DNA of 64,000 nt from Elusimicrobiota bacterium (lineage in GTDB: Bacteria; Elusimicrobiota; Elusimicrobia; FEN-1173): NCBI GenBank assembly GCA_016722575.1, contig JADKIY010000001.1:496001-560000 (forward strand), written 5' to 3'. The notes under the pieces were generated by a model, which was not told where the DNA came from, made no database searches, and worked only from the letters and a program-made list of their open reading frames with translations. Each line of letters starts with the position of its first letter. Positions within the stretch are counted from its first letter, which is position 1. Shown piece after piece: positions 7,389 through 15,414 of the stretch. A program made the position numbers and the translations under genes.

Positions 7389-8497
7389 AGCTTCGATTGG
7401 TCGGTCTCTCCCACCGCACCGCGCCCGTCGAATGGCGGGAGCGCTTGGCGGTGCCCGAAGGGCGCCTCCCGGTGTTGGTGGAGTCGATCAAAAACCAGGC
7501 GGGCGCCGTGGAAACCGTGGTGCTTTCCACCTGCAACCGGGTGGAAGTCTACGCCGTCGCCCCCGATGACGGCGAGACGGAATGCCTGTTGCGAAAAGAA
7601 CTGTCGGGCCTTCACCTCGATAAAACCCTGGACGAGAGCCTCTACAGCTTGGAGGACGAAGCGGCCGTGCGGCACCTGTTTCGGGTGGCCGCGGGCCTGG
7701 ATTCCCTGGTGATCGGCGAGTCGGAAATTCTGGGGCAGGTCAAGCGCGCCTACGATTTGGCCCAGCGGGCCGGGTCCACCGGAAAATTGACCAACGTGCT
7801 GTTTCAACGGGCCATCTATATCGGGAAAAAAGTGCGGACCGCCACGAAAATCTCCGAGGGGCCGACGTCGGTCCCCAGCCTGGCCGTGGCCCTGGCCGAG
7901 CGGATTTTCGGCGATCTGTCGACCAGCCGCGTGTTTGTGTTGGGCGCCGGCCCCATGGCCGAAATGGCGGTGCGGGCGTTCAAATCCCAAAAAGTGGCCG
8001 ACCTCCTGGTGGCCAACCGCACCGGCGAAAAAGCCGAAACCATGGCCCGCCAATTCGGCGGCCGGGCCATCCCCTTCGATCGGCGGGCGGAAGGGTTGGT
8101 GGAAGCCGACATCGTTCTCTGTTCCACCGGCGCCCCCGACGTCGTCCTCACCCGAAGCGACGTGGCCCGGGCTTTGGAGCAACGCCGGGGGAAATCCCTC
8201 TTTTTAATTGACATCGCCGTCCCCCGGGACGTGGACGCCTCGGTCAACGATTTGGAAAACACCTACCTCTACAACGTCGACGATTTGGAATCGCTGGTGG
8301 CCGAAAGCCTGGTCAAGCGGCGGGACGAAATTCAAAAAGCCGACGGTCTGGTGGACGGCAAGACGAGCGAGTTCGCGGCCTGGTACCGGGCCTGGCTCTC
8401 GGGCGACACGGCGACCCTGCGCCACGCCCCGGTCGGGGCGGCGGCGCCCCCGGCGGCGGCCGAAGCGAAAGGCGGGATCGTCTCGTGGCCCAATTGA
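7385..8497 (+). CDS. hemA: glutamyl-tRNA reductase
   Basis: A 370-aa enzyme that reduces glutamyl-tRNA(Glu) to glutamate-1-semialdehyde with NADPH, the first step of C5-pathway tetrapyrrole synthesis. The N-terminal domain has GLSHRTAPVEWRE and the catalytic Cys50 in STCNRVEVY, followed by GLDSLVIGESEILGQVK. The NADPH domain shows VFVLGAGPMAEMA, and a C-terminal dimerisation helix follows. Shorter than E. coli HemA (418 aa) mainly at the C-terminus, but all catalytic parts are present. The start is GTG at 7385, overlapping the ccsA stop. Its 3' end overlaps hemC by 13 bases. Confidence 0.95.
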   Translation: MKLRLVGLSHRTAPVEWRERLAVPEGRLPVLVESIKNQAGAVETVVLSTCNRVEVYAVAPDDGETECLLRKELSGLHLDKTLDESLYSLEDEAAVRHLFRVAAGLDSLVIGESEILGQVKRAYDLAQRAGSTGKLTNVLFQRAIYIGKKVRTATKISEGPTSVPSLAVALAERIFGDLSTSRVFVLGAGPMAEMAVRAFKSQKVADLLVANRTGEKAETMARQFGGRAIPFDRRAEGLVEADIVLCSTGAPDVVLTRSDVARALEQRRGKSLFLIDIAVPRDVDASVNDLENTYLYNVDDLESLVAESLVKRRDEIQKADGLVDGKTSEFAAWYRAWLSGDTATLRHAPVGAAAPPAAAEAKGGIVSWPN

Positions 8498-9402
8498 TCC
8501 TCGGCACCCGCGGCAGCGCGCTGGCTCTGGCCCAATCGAAAATGGTCAAAGCCCGGCTGGAGGCCCTGTCCTCCGATCTGCGCGTCGAGCTTCAAATCAT
8601 CAAGACCACCGGGGACAAAATGGCGGAGTCGTCCCTGGCGAACCTCGGGAAGGGCGTTTTCACCAAGGAAATTGAAGAAGCGCTTCTGGACAAACGGGTG
8701 GATTTGGCGGTCCATTCCCTGAAAGATTTGCCCACGCAATTTCCGCCGGGGCTCACGGTGGGCGCCGTGCTGGAGCGCGAAGATCCCCGGGACTGCCTGG
8801 TGTCCCGATTCGGCGAACAGCTATTGGAACTGCCTTCCGGTTCCGTGGTCGGCACCAGCTCCCTGCGCCGACAGGCCCAAATCCGGGCGGTCAAAAAAAA
8901 TATCCGGGTTCAAGACACCCGGGGGAACCTGGACACGCGCCTTAAAAAAGTGGCCGAGGGCGAATTCACCGCCGTGGTCGTGGCCTACGCCGGGGTTCGC
9001 CGGTTGGGCCGGGCCGAGGAAGTGTCCGAAGTGATCCCCCTGGAAATCATGCTCCCGGCCCCCGGCCAGGGGTTCATAGCCATTGAAATCCGCGAGGGGG
9101 ACAACGCCACCGCGGGCTGGGTGAAACGCCTGAGCCACGACATGAGTTTTCGCGCCGCCACGGCGGAACGGGCCTTTTTGGCCGGACTGGGCGGCGGTTG
9201 CCGCGTCCCCATCGCGGCCCACGCCCGGAGCGACGGCAACCGGCTGGTGATGGACGGCCTGGTCATCAGCGTGGATGGGCAACGGCTCGTCCGGGTGAAG
9301 GACCAGGGCCCTCTGGCGGACCCCTTGGGGCTCGGGAATCTGTTGGCCGCCCGGGCTCTGGAAAAAGGCGCCGGCGACATTTTGAAGGAAACGGTGGCCT
9401 GA
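8485..9402 (+). CDS. hemC: porphobilinogen deaminase (hydroxymethylbilane synthase)
   Basis: A 305-aa enzyme that polymerises four porphobilinogen units into hydroxymethylbilane. It shows LILGTRGSALALAQ at the N-terminus, VDLAVHSLKDLPT, VGTSSLRRQAQI, RGNLDTRLKK and the cofactor-attachment loop GGGCRVPIAA, with Cys239 carrying the dipyrromethane. Length is standard. The start is GTG at 8485, inside the 3' end of hemA, so the two are probably translationally coupled. The next gene, yecH-like, starts 11 bases after its stop. Confidence 0.95.
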   Translation: MAQLILGTRGSALALAQSKMVKARLEALSSDLRVELQIIKTTGDKMAESSLANLGKGVFTKEIEEALLDKRVDLAVHSLKDLPTQFPPGLTVGAVLEREDPRDCLVSRFGEQLLELPSGSVVGTSSLRRQAQIRAVKKNIRVQDTRGNLDTRLKKVAEGEFTAVVVAYAGVRRLGRAEEVSEVIPLEIMLPAPGQGFIAIEIREGDNATAGWVKRLSHDMSFRAATAERAFLAGLGGGCRVPIAAHARSDGNRLVMDGLVISVDGQRLVRVKDQGPLADPLGLGNLLAARALEKGAGDILKETVA

Positions 9403-9413
9403 AAGAAGCGCCC

Positions 9414-9662
9414 ATGCCGGAATCGATCCACGGACACGAAGTCATGCGCCTGATGGCGGCCGCGCCCGCCGGATTCCCCCGGGCCCAATGGGAGCGGGCC
9501 ATCGCCGAACGTTTCGGCCCCGGGGCGCGATTTCACACCTGCTCCGCGTCAAACCTCACGGCCGGAGAATTGATCGATTTTTTGAGCGTCCGGGGTAAAT
9601 TCTTCCCCGCCGCCGACGGCCGACTGTCCGTCGATTCCAAAAACATTTGCGGTCACGAATAA
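9414..9662 (+). CDS. yecH: YecH-family (DUF2492) metal-binding protein
   Basis: An 82-aa cytosolic protein of the YecH/DUF2492 family. Diagnostic segments are SIHGHEVMRLM at the N-terminus, FHTCSASNLTAGELIDFL in the middle, and KICGH-like NICGHE at the C-terminus. The conserved His and Cys residues suggest metal binding, but the biological role of the family is not established. ATG at 9414 is preceded by AAAGAAG, which may serve as a weak ribosome binding site. Its placement inside a heme operon hints at an accessory role in iron or redox handling. That is inference only. Confidence 0.85.
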   Translation: MPESIHGHEVMRLMAAAPAGFPRAQWERAIAERFGPGARFHTCSASNLTAGELIDFLSVRGKFFPAADGRLSVDSKNICGHE

Positions 9663-9696
9663 CGGGTTCGCGGACCTCCCGGCCTCGGTCCTCCCC

Positions 9697-10803
9697 GTGA
9701 ACGCCCCCGCCCCGACTCCTCTCCAACCCCCGGCCCGCGCGAAAGCTTTTTCGACCGGCCTCTTCGTCGGCTTTTTACTGGCCCTGGCCGGGGTTCTGGC
9801 CGGGCTTTATTATGTCAACGGCCGACTGTCCTTGGGGTTCGAGCGGGGCCTTCGGCGTTTTGTCTTCACCGACGATCGCGTCGCCGGTTTTGAGGGAGCG
9901 ACGTTGGATTTGTGGCGCGGGCGGGCGGCCCTGCGTCAATTGCGCTTTCGGGGTTCCGGCGGCCTTCAAGGCACGGTGGACGCGGTGACTCTTTCGGCCC
10001 CCGTGGCGGAATTGTTTTCGGGAGCCGGGCCCGTGGCCGTTTTGAGTCTCGAACGCCCCGCGCTCCGTTGGGGCGGGCCCGCGGGAGGCGGCGCCGGTTT
10101 TCACCCGCCGACCTTGCCCTGGGCCGTCCGGGAATGGAACGTGACCGACGGTTCGGCGACCTGGACGCTCGCGGACGGGGGATTTACCTTTGATCGCTGG
10201 GACCTCCGTCTGGTTCGGTCCGATCCCGGAACGGACGGACGATCGGTCCTGACGCTGGACGGGCGGGGGCGCGTCCTCCCCGAGGACCCGGGCGCCGTGA
10301 CCGCCCACGCGACGCTGCAGGAGCCCTTTTCCCCCGCCGCCCTCGAAGGGGAAATCCAAATGCGCGATCTTTCCCTGCCGGCCCTTTACCGGATCTGGGG
10401 CCGGGACCCCGAACTGCAAATTCTCTCGGGGCGGCTCGACGTCAAAACCCAATTCACGATCCGCGGCGATCAACTGACGGCCAGCCATTTGGTGGAAATC
10501 AAAGACCTGCGCGTGGATCCCGGGGCCAAGAAAAAACTTTTCGGCCTGTCGGTCAAACGGCTGAAAGACGTTTTGGTCGTCGATCGCCTGTCTTTTGTGG
10601 TGCCCATGAGCGGGTCCGTGCAGGACCCCGAAATCGGGTTCGCGACCACGTTGGAGCAAATCCTCACCAAAATCCTTGACGGAAAAATCGACGACCCGGA
10701 GGACCTTCGAGCCTGGGCGCGCCGGGGCGGCAACTACTTCGGCGCCAAAGCCGACGCCGCCTGGCGAGCGTGGCTCAAGCGCCGACGGGAAAAGGCGCCG
10801 TGA
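9697..10803 (+). CDS. AsmA/DUF748-like membrane-anchored protein
   Basis: A 368-aa protein with one N-terminal membrane anchor (TGLFVGFLLALAGVLAGLYYV, residues about 21-41) and a long beta-rich periplasmic part. The repeated pattern of LSLERPALRWGG, WNVTDGSATW and LPALYRIWGRD resembles the AsmA/DUF748 group of lipid-transport bridge-like proteins, although it is short for AsmA. The C-terminus is basic and lacks a second membrane segment. GTG at 9697 follows a 34-base gap. The downstream cobA-hemD gene overlaps its stop by GTGA. A direct part in heme synthesis is not expected; the family assignment is tentative. Confidence 0.55.
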   Translation: MNAPAPTPLQPPARAKAFSTGLFVGFLLALAGVLAGLYYVNGRLSLGFERGLRRFVFTDDRVAGFEGATLDLWRGRAALRQLRFRGSGGLQGTVDAVTLSAPVAELFSGAGPVAVLSLERPALRWGGPAGGGAGFHPPTLPWAVREWNVTDGSATWTLADGGFTFDRWDLRLVRSDPGTDGRSVLTLDGRGRVLPEDPGAVTAHATLQEPFSPAALEGEIQMRDLSLPALYRIWGRDPELQILSGRLDVKTQFTIRGDQLTASHLVEIKDLRVDPGAKKKLFGLSVKRLKDVLVVDRLSFVVPMSGSVQDPEIGFATTLEQILTKILDGKIDDPEDLRAWARRGGNYFGAKADAAWRAWLKRRREKAP

Positions 10804-12341
10804 GAACGGGACGCGTTTTTTTGGTGGGCGCGGGACCCGGGGATCCCCATCTTCTGACCCTGCGGGGCGCGGCGCTTTTGCGCGAGGCCGACGTCGTCGT
10901 TTTGGACGCCCTGGTGGACCGCCGGTTGCTGGCCCATTGCCGAAAGGGCGCGGCGGTGATCGACGCGGGCAAGCGCGGCCACGGCCGGGTGCTCATGCGC
11001 CAAACGGCGATCAATCGATTGTTGGCGCGGCTGGGTCGGGCCGGGAAGCGTGTCGTGCGCCTCAAAGGCGGCGACCCGTATCTTTTCGGTCGGGGGGGCG
11101 AGGAGGCCGCGTTTTTGGCCCGGGCCCGGATTCCCTTTGAGGTGGTTCCCGGCGTTTCTTCCGTCGGCGCCGTTCCCGCGGCGGCCGGGATTCCCCTCAC
11201 CCACCGGGGGTTGGCTTCCACCGTCACCATCGTGACGGGTCACGGCGGCGAGCCGAATCCGTACTTGCGGGAATCGGGAAAAGAGCGAAACGGTCGTCGG
11301 CCGCCCCGGGTGGCCTGGGAAAAAATTCCCCGGGACGGAACCTTGGTGGTGTTGATGGGCCTGGGCCGCTTGAAGGAAATCGTCGGAGAATTGCGCCGCG
11401 CCGGGTGGCCGGCCGCCACGCCGGCCGCCGGGATCGCTTCGGGCACCTTGCCCGGCCAGCGGTCGGTGCGCGGGACCTTGGGCGACATCGTCGCCCGGGT
11501 TCGGGCCGCCGGGCTTCAGCCGCCGGCGACGATGGTGTTCGGCCGGGTCGTTTCCCTGTCGCCCCGGCTCAATTGGTTCGAGCGGCGGCCCCTCTTCGGA
11601 TGGACGGTCCTCGTGACCCGCGCCGCCGACCAGGCGAGCGGGCTGACGGCCCTGCTGGAGGAAAAAGGGGCCCGGGTCGCCGAAGCCCCCGCGATCCGAA
11701 TCGAGCCGTTGACGCCGTCGGCGGCGGTTCGGCGGGCCCTGCGTTCCTTGTCCAATTTTGACGGAGCCCTTTTTACGAGTGCCAACGCGGTGCGCGCCGC
11801 CGCGACGCGCCTTCGCGGCCCCTGGCCCCGGGGCGTCCCGGTGTACGCCGTGGGGCCCAAAACGGCGGAAGCCCTGCGGGCCGCCGGCTGGCCCGTGACC
11901 CGCGCGGCGGAGGAATTTCGGGCGGAGGGGTTGGCCCGGATTCTGGGGAAAAATCTCCGGGGAAAATCCTTTTTGTTTCCCCGGGCCGCGGAAGGTCGGG
12001 ACGTGTTGATCGATTTCCTCGAAAAAGCCGGCGCCCGGGTCGTCCTCTGGCCCGTGTACCGCACCCGCCTCCTCCCGCCCTCGCCGGACGTCCGCGCCCG
12101 GTTGCGTCGGGGCGCGTTCGACGCCGTGACCTTTACGTCGTCTTCCACCGCCCACGGCCTCCTGGGGAAACTGTCGGCCGCGGAACGCGCCAAGATTTTC
12201 AAACGGACCCGGGCCGCTTCCATCGGGCCCATCACGACCGCCGCGCTGCGGTCCCTGGGCGTGCGCCCGGCCGTGACCGCTTTGGGGGCCACGGTGGAAT
12301 CCCTGGTGGACGCTTTGGTTCGAAGTCGGGAGCGGCCGTGA
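10800..12341 (+). CDS. cobA-hemD: CobA-HemD fusion: uroporphyrinogen-III methyltransferase / synthase
   Basis: A 513-aa two-domain enzyme. Residues about 1-240 are the SAM-dependent uroporphyrinogen-III C-methyltransferase, with VGAGPGDPHLLTLRG, VVRLKGGDPYLFGRGGEE, VVPGVSSVGAVPAAAGIPLTHR and LVVLMGLGRL. Residues about 262-513 are uroporphyrinogen-III synthase, starting GWTVLVTRAADQ, with FTSANAV and AVTFTSSSTAHGLL. The protein makes uroporphyrinogen III from hydroxymethylbilane and can commit it to precorrin-2, which SirC upstream would process. GTG at 10800 overlaps the preceding stop; a longer in-frame start would lie inside that gene. Such fusions are known in several bacterial groups. Confidence 0.93.
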   Translation: MRTGRVFLVGAGPGDPHLLTLRGAALLREADVVVLDALVDRRLLAHCRKGAAVIDAGKRGHGRVLMRQTAINRLLARLGRAGKRVVRLKGGDPYLFGRGGEEAAFLARARIPFEVVPGVSSVGAVPAAAGIPLTHRGLASTVTIVTGHGGEPNPYLRESGKERNGRRPPRVAWEKIPRDGTLVVLMGLGRLKEIVGELRRAGWPAATPAAGIASGTLPGQRSVRGTLGDIVARVRAAGLQPPATMVFGRVVSLSPRLNWFERRPLFGWTVLVTRAADQASGLTALLEEKGARVAEAPAIRIEPLTPSAAVRRALRSLSNFDGALFTSANAVRAAATRLRGPWPRGVPVYAVGPKTAEALRAAGWPVTRAAEEFRAEGLARILGKNLRGKSFLFPRAAEGRDVLIDFLEKAGARVVLWPVYRTRLLPPSPDVRARLRRGAFDAVTFTSSSTAHGLLGKLSAAERAKIFKRTRAASIGPITTAALRSLGVRPAVTALGATVESLVDALVRSRERP

Positions 12342-13135
12342 GCGCGCCTTCCGCCGCCCGTCTGGAAACCGCCCTCCGCCGGGCCCTGGCCGCGGCGGGG
12401 AGCGTGATTCGCCGGGGCTTCGGCCGACGCTTCACCGTGTCCCACAAGGGCCTCGTGGACATTGTGACGTCCGTGGACGGCGCGGCCGAACGGGCCATTC
12501 TTCGGGTGCTCCGGGGAGCGTTCCCCGATCACGGGTTTCTGATGGAGGAATCCGGCGAGCGGATCGCCGCGTCGCGATACCGTTGGGTCATCGATCCCTT
12601 GGACGGCACGGTGAATTTCGCCCATGGGCTTCCCCTTTCCTGCGTGTCCATCGGGCTCGAGAAAGACGGGCGGGTGGTGTTGGGCGGCGTCCTGGATCCT
12701 TACCGCCGGGAGCTTTTCACCGCGGCCCGGGGCCGGGGGTCTCATTTGAACGGGCGGCGCATCCGGGTGTCCGCCACCGGGCGGCTCTTGGACGCGCTGT
12801 TGGTCACGGGGTTTCCCTACGATCGCTACAAAAAAGCCCGGTTTTATCTTTCCTTCGTGGAGAAATTTATGAAGCGAACCCAGGGACTGCGCCGGCTGGG
12901 CGCGGCGGCTTTGGACATGGCCCAGGTGGCCTGCGGCCGCTTTGACGGGTATTGGGAATTTAACCTCAAGCCCTGGGACGCCGCCGCGGGGCTTTTGCTG
13001 GTGGAGGAAGCGGGGGGGCGGGTGACGGATTTTCGGGGGCGGCCCTATCGATTGTCGGACACCCGCCAAACACTGGCGTCCAACGGGCACCTCCATCCGG
13101 CCATGCTCCGCCTTCTTCGGACCTCGAAAAGCTGA
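12338..13135 (+). CDS. inositol monophosphatase family protein
   Basis: A 265-aa Mg-dependent phosphatase of the IMPase (SuhB/CysQ/HisN) family. Metal-binding motifs are clear: MEESGE, WVIDPLDGTVNFAHG (Asp86 and Asp89) and the C-terminal WEFNLKPWDAAAGLLLVEEAGG. The substrate could be inositol phosphate, histidinol phosphate or PAP; the sequence does not decide this. GTG at 12338 overlaps the cobA-hemD stop, so it is translationally coupled to heme genes although no heme-related function is known for the family. A hairpin and a TATAAT promoter follow before the next gene. Confidence 0.88.
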   Translation: MSAPSAARLETALRRALAAAGSVIRRGFGRRFTVSHKGLVDIVTSVDGAAERAILRVLRGAFPDHGFLMEESGERIAASRYRWVIDPLDGTVNFAHGLPLSCVSIGLEKDGRVVLGGVLDPYRRELFTAARGRGSHLNGRRIRVSATGRLLDALLVTGFPYDRYKKARFYLSFVEKFMKRTQGLRRLGAAALDMAQVACGRFDGYWEFNLKPWDAAAGLLLVEEAGGRVTDFRGRPYRLSDTRQTLASNGHLHPAMLRLLRTSKS

Positions 13136-13145
13136 GACCCCCCGG

Positions 13146-13176
13146 TCCCTTTTCCGTCCCGGGAAAGGGATATAAT
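13146..13176 (+). promoter_or_regulatory. hairpin abutting a TATAAT box upstream of the cupredoxin gene
   Basis: A ten-pair inverted repeat (13146-13155 with 13161-13170, loop of five, one T.G pair) ends exactly where a perfect TATAAT begins (13171-13176). The repeat covers the place of the -35 element, so it could be an operator or a transcript-end hairpin for the upstream operon that lacks a U tract. The promoter would give a leader of about 50 bases with an AAGGAGA ribosome site before the ATG at 13236. Confidence 0.45.
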
Positions 13177-13235
13177 GGTCGGGCGCCTTCCGCGCGTTCC
13201 TTCCGATGGTTCGGTGGGTCCAAGGAGAAACGTCC

Positions 13236-13598
13236 ATGAAACGATTCGTTCGATTCGTGCTGATCCTGTCGGGTTTTGCCGCCGCCGGCGCCCTGTTGCG
13301 CGCCGAGGACCGGGCCTTGACCCTGGTCAACGTGAAATACCAGGGCAACGTGATTTGGCTTCCCAACCCCTTGATCGTCAAAAAAGGCGACCACGTCAAA
13401 TTGACCCTCATCAACAACGTCCCCGATGATCCGGCCGTCCACGGTTTCACCATCCCGGCGTTCAACGTGAAGGTGGAAATTCCCCGGGGCGAGCCCCAAA
13501 CCGTCGAGTTCGTCGCCTCCGAATCCGGCCTCTTTGAAACCAGCTGCCACCTGCACCCGGCCCACGTCAAAGGGCAGATTCTGGTTCTTTCGAAATAA
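13236..13598 (+). CDS. exported cupredoxin-domain protein
   Basis: A 120-aa protein with a signal peptide (residues 1-22, ending GALLRA) and one cupredoxin fold. Likely copper ligands are His69 (in VHGFTIP) and the C-terminal loop Cys104-His-Leu-His107-Pro-Ala-His110. The axial Met of classic type-1 sites is not seen; His110 occupies that region, so this may be an EfeO-type or otherwise modified site. It probably works in the periplasm in electron transfer or metal handling. A strong AAGGAGA lies before the ATG, and a TATAAT box 60 bases upstream gives it its own promoter within the heme block. hemB starts four bases after its stop. Confidence 0.8.
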   Translation: MKRFVRFVLILSGFAAAGALLRAEDRALTLVNVKYQGNVIWLPNPLIVKKGDHVKLTLINNVPDDPAVHGFTIPAFNVKVEIPRGEPQTVEFVASESGLFETSCHLHPAHVKGQILVLSK

Positions 13599-13602
13599 AA
13601 CG

Positions 13603-14592
13603 ATGGCGTTTCCGACCACCCGCCCCCGCCGCCTTCGAAACAGCGCCGCCGCCCGGCGTTTGGTCCGCGAAACCCGGCTGTCGCCGGACGACCTCGTTTG
13701 GCCTCTGTTTGTCCGTTCCGGCCGGGGCGTTCGTCGGCCGGTGTCGTCCATGCCCGGCGTTTTCCAGCTTTCCGTGGATCAGGCGGTGAAGGACGCCCGG
13801 GAGGCGGCGCGCCTCGGCGTGCCCGCGGTTCTGCTCTTCGGATTGCCCGACCGGAAAGACCCCCTGGGCAAAGACGCCTATTCGCCCGACGGCATCGTGC
13901 AACGGGCCGTGCGGGCCCTCAAAGACGCCCTGCCCGATCTGTTGGTGGCGACGGACCTGTGCCTCTGCGAATACACCGACCACGGCCACTGCGGCGTCGT
14001 TCGCAATAAAGGGGCCGACGCCGTGATCGACAACGACGCGACGCTCGATCTGTTGGGCGAAACGGCCCGGGCCCAGGCCGAAGCCGGGGCCGACTGGGTG
14101 GCCCCCTCCGGCATGATGGACGGAGGGGTGGCCGCCATTCGCCGCGCCTTGGACGCCGCCGGCCGGACGAACGTCGGCGTTCTGGCCTACGCGGTGAAAT
14201 ACGCTTCGGCGTTTTACGGTCCCTTCCGGGACGCCGCCCAATCCGCTCCCGCTTTCGGCGACCGCCGCACCCACCAGATGGACCCGGCCAACGCCCGGGA
14301 AGCCCTTCGGGAGGCCGCCCTGGATTTGGACGAAGGCGCCGACGTCCTGATGGTCAAGCCCGCCCTGGCCTACCTGGACATTCTCCGACGGTTGCGCGAA
14401 CGTTTCGACGCGCCCCTGGCGGCCTACAACGTTTCCGGCGAATACGCCATGGTCAAAGCCGCCGCGGCCAAGGGCTGGATCGACGAGAAACGCACGGTTC
14501 TGGAAATTTTAACGTCGTTAAAACGCGCCGGCGCCGACTTGTTGATCACCTACCACGCCCGGGACGCGGCCCGCGCCCTGGCGGACCGATGA
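13603..14592 (+). CDS. hemB: delta-aminolevulinic acid dehydratase (porphobilinogen synthase)
   Basis: A 329-aa enzyme that condenses two 5-aminolevulinate molecules into porphobilinogen. The metal site CLCEYTDHGHCGVV carries three cysteines, the zinc-dependent type. The Schiff-base lysines lie in YAVKYASAFYGPFRDA and DVLMVKPALAYLDI. RLRNSAAARRLVRET near the N-terminus is the usual family start. The ATG is at 13603. The 3' end overlaps the following lipoprotein gene by ATGA. It supplies substrate for HemC encoded 4 kb upstream in the same block. Confidence 0.95.
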   Translation: MAFPTTRPRRLRNSAAARRLVRETRLSPDDLVWPLFVRSGRGVRRPVSSMPGVFQLSVDQAVKDAREAARLGVPAVLLFGLPDRKDPLGKDAYSPDGIVQRAVRALKDALPDLLVATDLCLCEYTDHGHCGVVRNKGADAVIDNDATLDLLGETARAQAEAGADWVAPSGMMDGGVAAIRRALDAAGRTNVGVLAYAVKYASAFYGPFRDAAQSAPAFGDRRTHQMDPANAREALREAALDLDEGADVLMVKPALAYLDILRRLRERFDAPLAAYNVSGEYAMVKAAAAKGWIDEKRTVLEILTSLKRAGADLLITYHARDAARALADR

Positions 14593-15362
14593 CCCCACGG
14601 CCGCCCCGGTCGGGCGCCCGCGGGTGGCGGGGGGGGTGGGCCGTCCTTTTCGTCGGGTTGACGGCCGCCTGCGTGCCCCGGGCCGAGGTCAAGGGTCCCG
14701 GCGATCCGGACGCCGGGCTCACCGTGTCGTGGCTCGGCCACGCGTGCTTTTCTTTTCAGGACAGCGCCCACCGTTTGTTCCTGATCGATCCGTTCGACGA
14801 AAGCATCGGCTACGATTTCCACTGGGTCCGCCCGGACGCCGTGTTGATCACCCACGACCATTTTGACCACAATCATCTTCGACACGCCGATGCGTACGCG
14901 GTGTTGCGCGCCACGGGTGTGAACACGGTGGCCGGCATCGAAGTGACGGGGATTCTCGCCGACCACGACGGCGAGGGCGGCCGGAAAAACGGCCCCACCC
15001 GGATCTACGTGTGGTCCATGGGCGGCCTGCGCCTGGCGCACCTGGGGGACATCGGCCAGGCGGATTTGCGCCCAGACCAGCGGGAGGCCCTCCAAGGCAT
15101 CGACGTGCTCTTCGTTCCGGTCGGCGGTCGGACCACCGTGGACGCCGCGGGCGCCCGTCGATTGATCGACCTCCTCCGTCCCCGGGTCGTGGTCCCCATG
15201 CACTACGGCAACGCCCGGGTGCGTTTTTTCGAATTCGATCCCCTTGAGCCTTTCCTCAAACTATTTAAGAATATCGTCGAATTGCCCGACGCCGTTTTCC
15301 ATTTGAGGGCCGCCGATCTGCCGGCGGAGACGACGGTGTATGTTCCGGCGGTGCCGTCGTGA
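14589..15362 (+). CDS. MBL-fold metallohydrolase lipoprotein
   Basis: A 257-aa protein with a type II signal peptide (lipobox LTAAC, Cys28) and a metallo-beta-lactamase-like domain of the YtkL/UPF0173 sort. It contains VSWLGHACFSF, the metal motif THDHFDHNHL, ILADHD, LAHLGDIGQ and PMHYGN. Lipid anchoring places it at the membrane on the periplasmic side. Hydrolase substrate unknown; family members with this arrangement act on lipids or lactones. The ATG at 14589 overlaps the hemB stop (ATGA). Confidence 0.85.
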   Translation: MTPRPPRSGARGWRGGWAVLFVGLTAACVPRAEVKGPGDPDAGLTVSWLGHACFSFQDSAHRLFLIDPFDESIGYDFHWVRPDAVLITHDHFDHNHLRHADAYAVLRATGVNTVAGIEVTGILADHDGEGGRKNGPTRIYVWSMGGLRLAHLGDIGQADLRPDQREALQGIDVLFVPVGGRTTVDAAGARRLIDLLRPRVVVPMHYGNARVRFFEFDPLEPFLKLFKNIVELPDAVFHLRAADLPAETTVYVPAVPS

Positions 15363-15414
15363 CGTCCACCCGGCCCGCCCTCTTCGCCCGACCCATTTCC
15401 TTCGAGGTGCTTCG

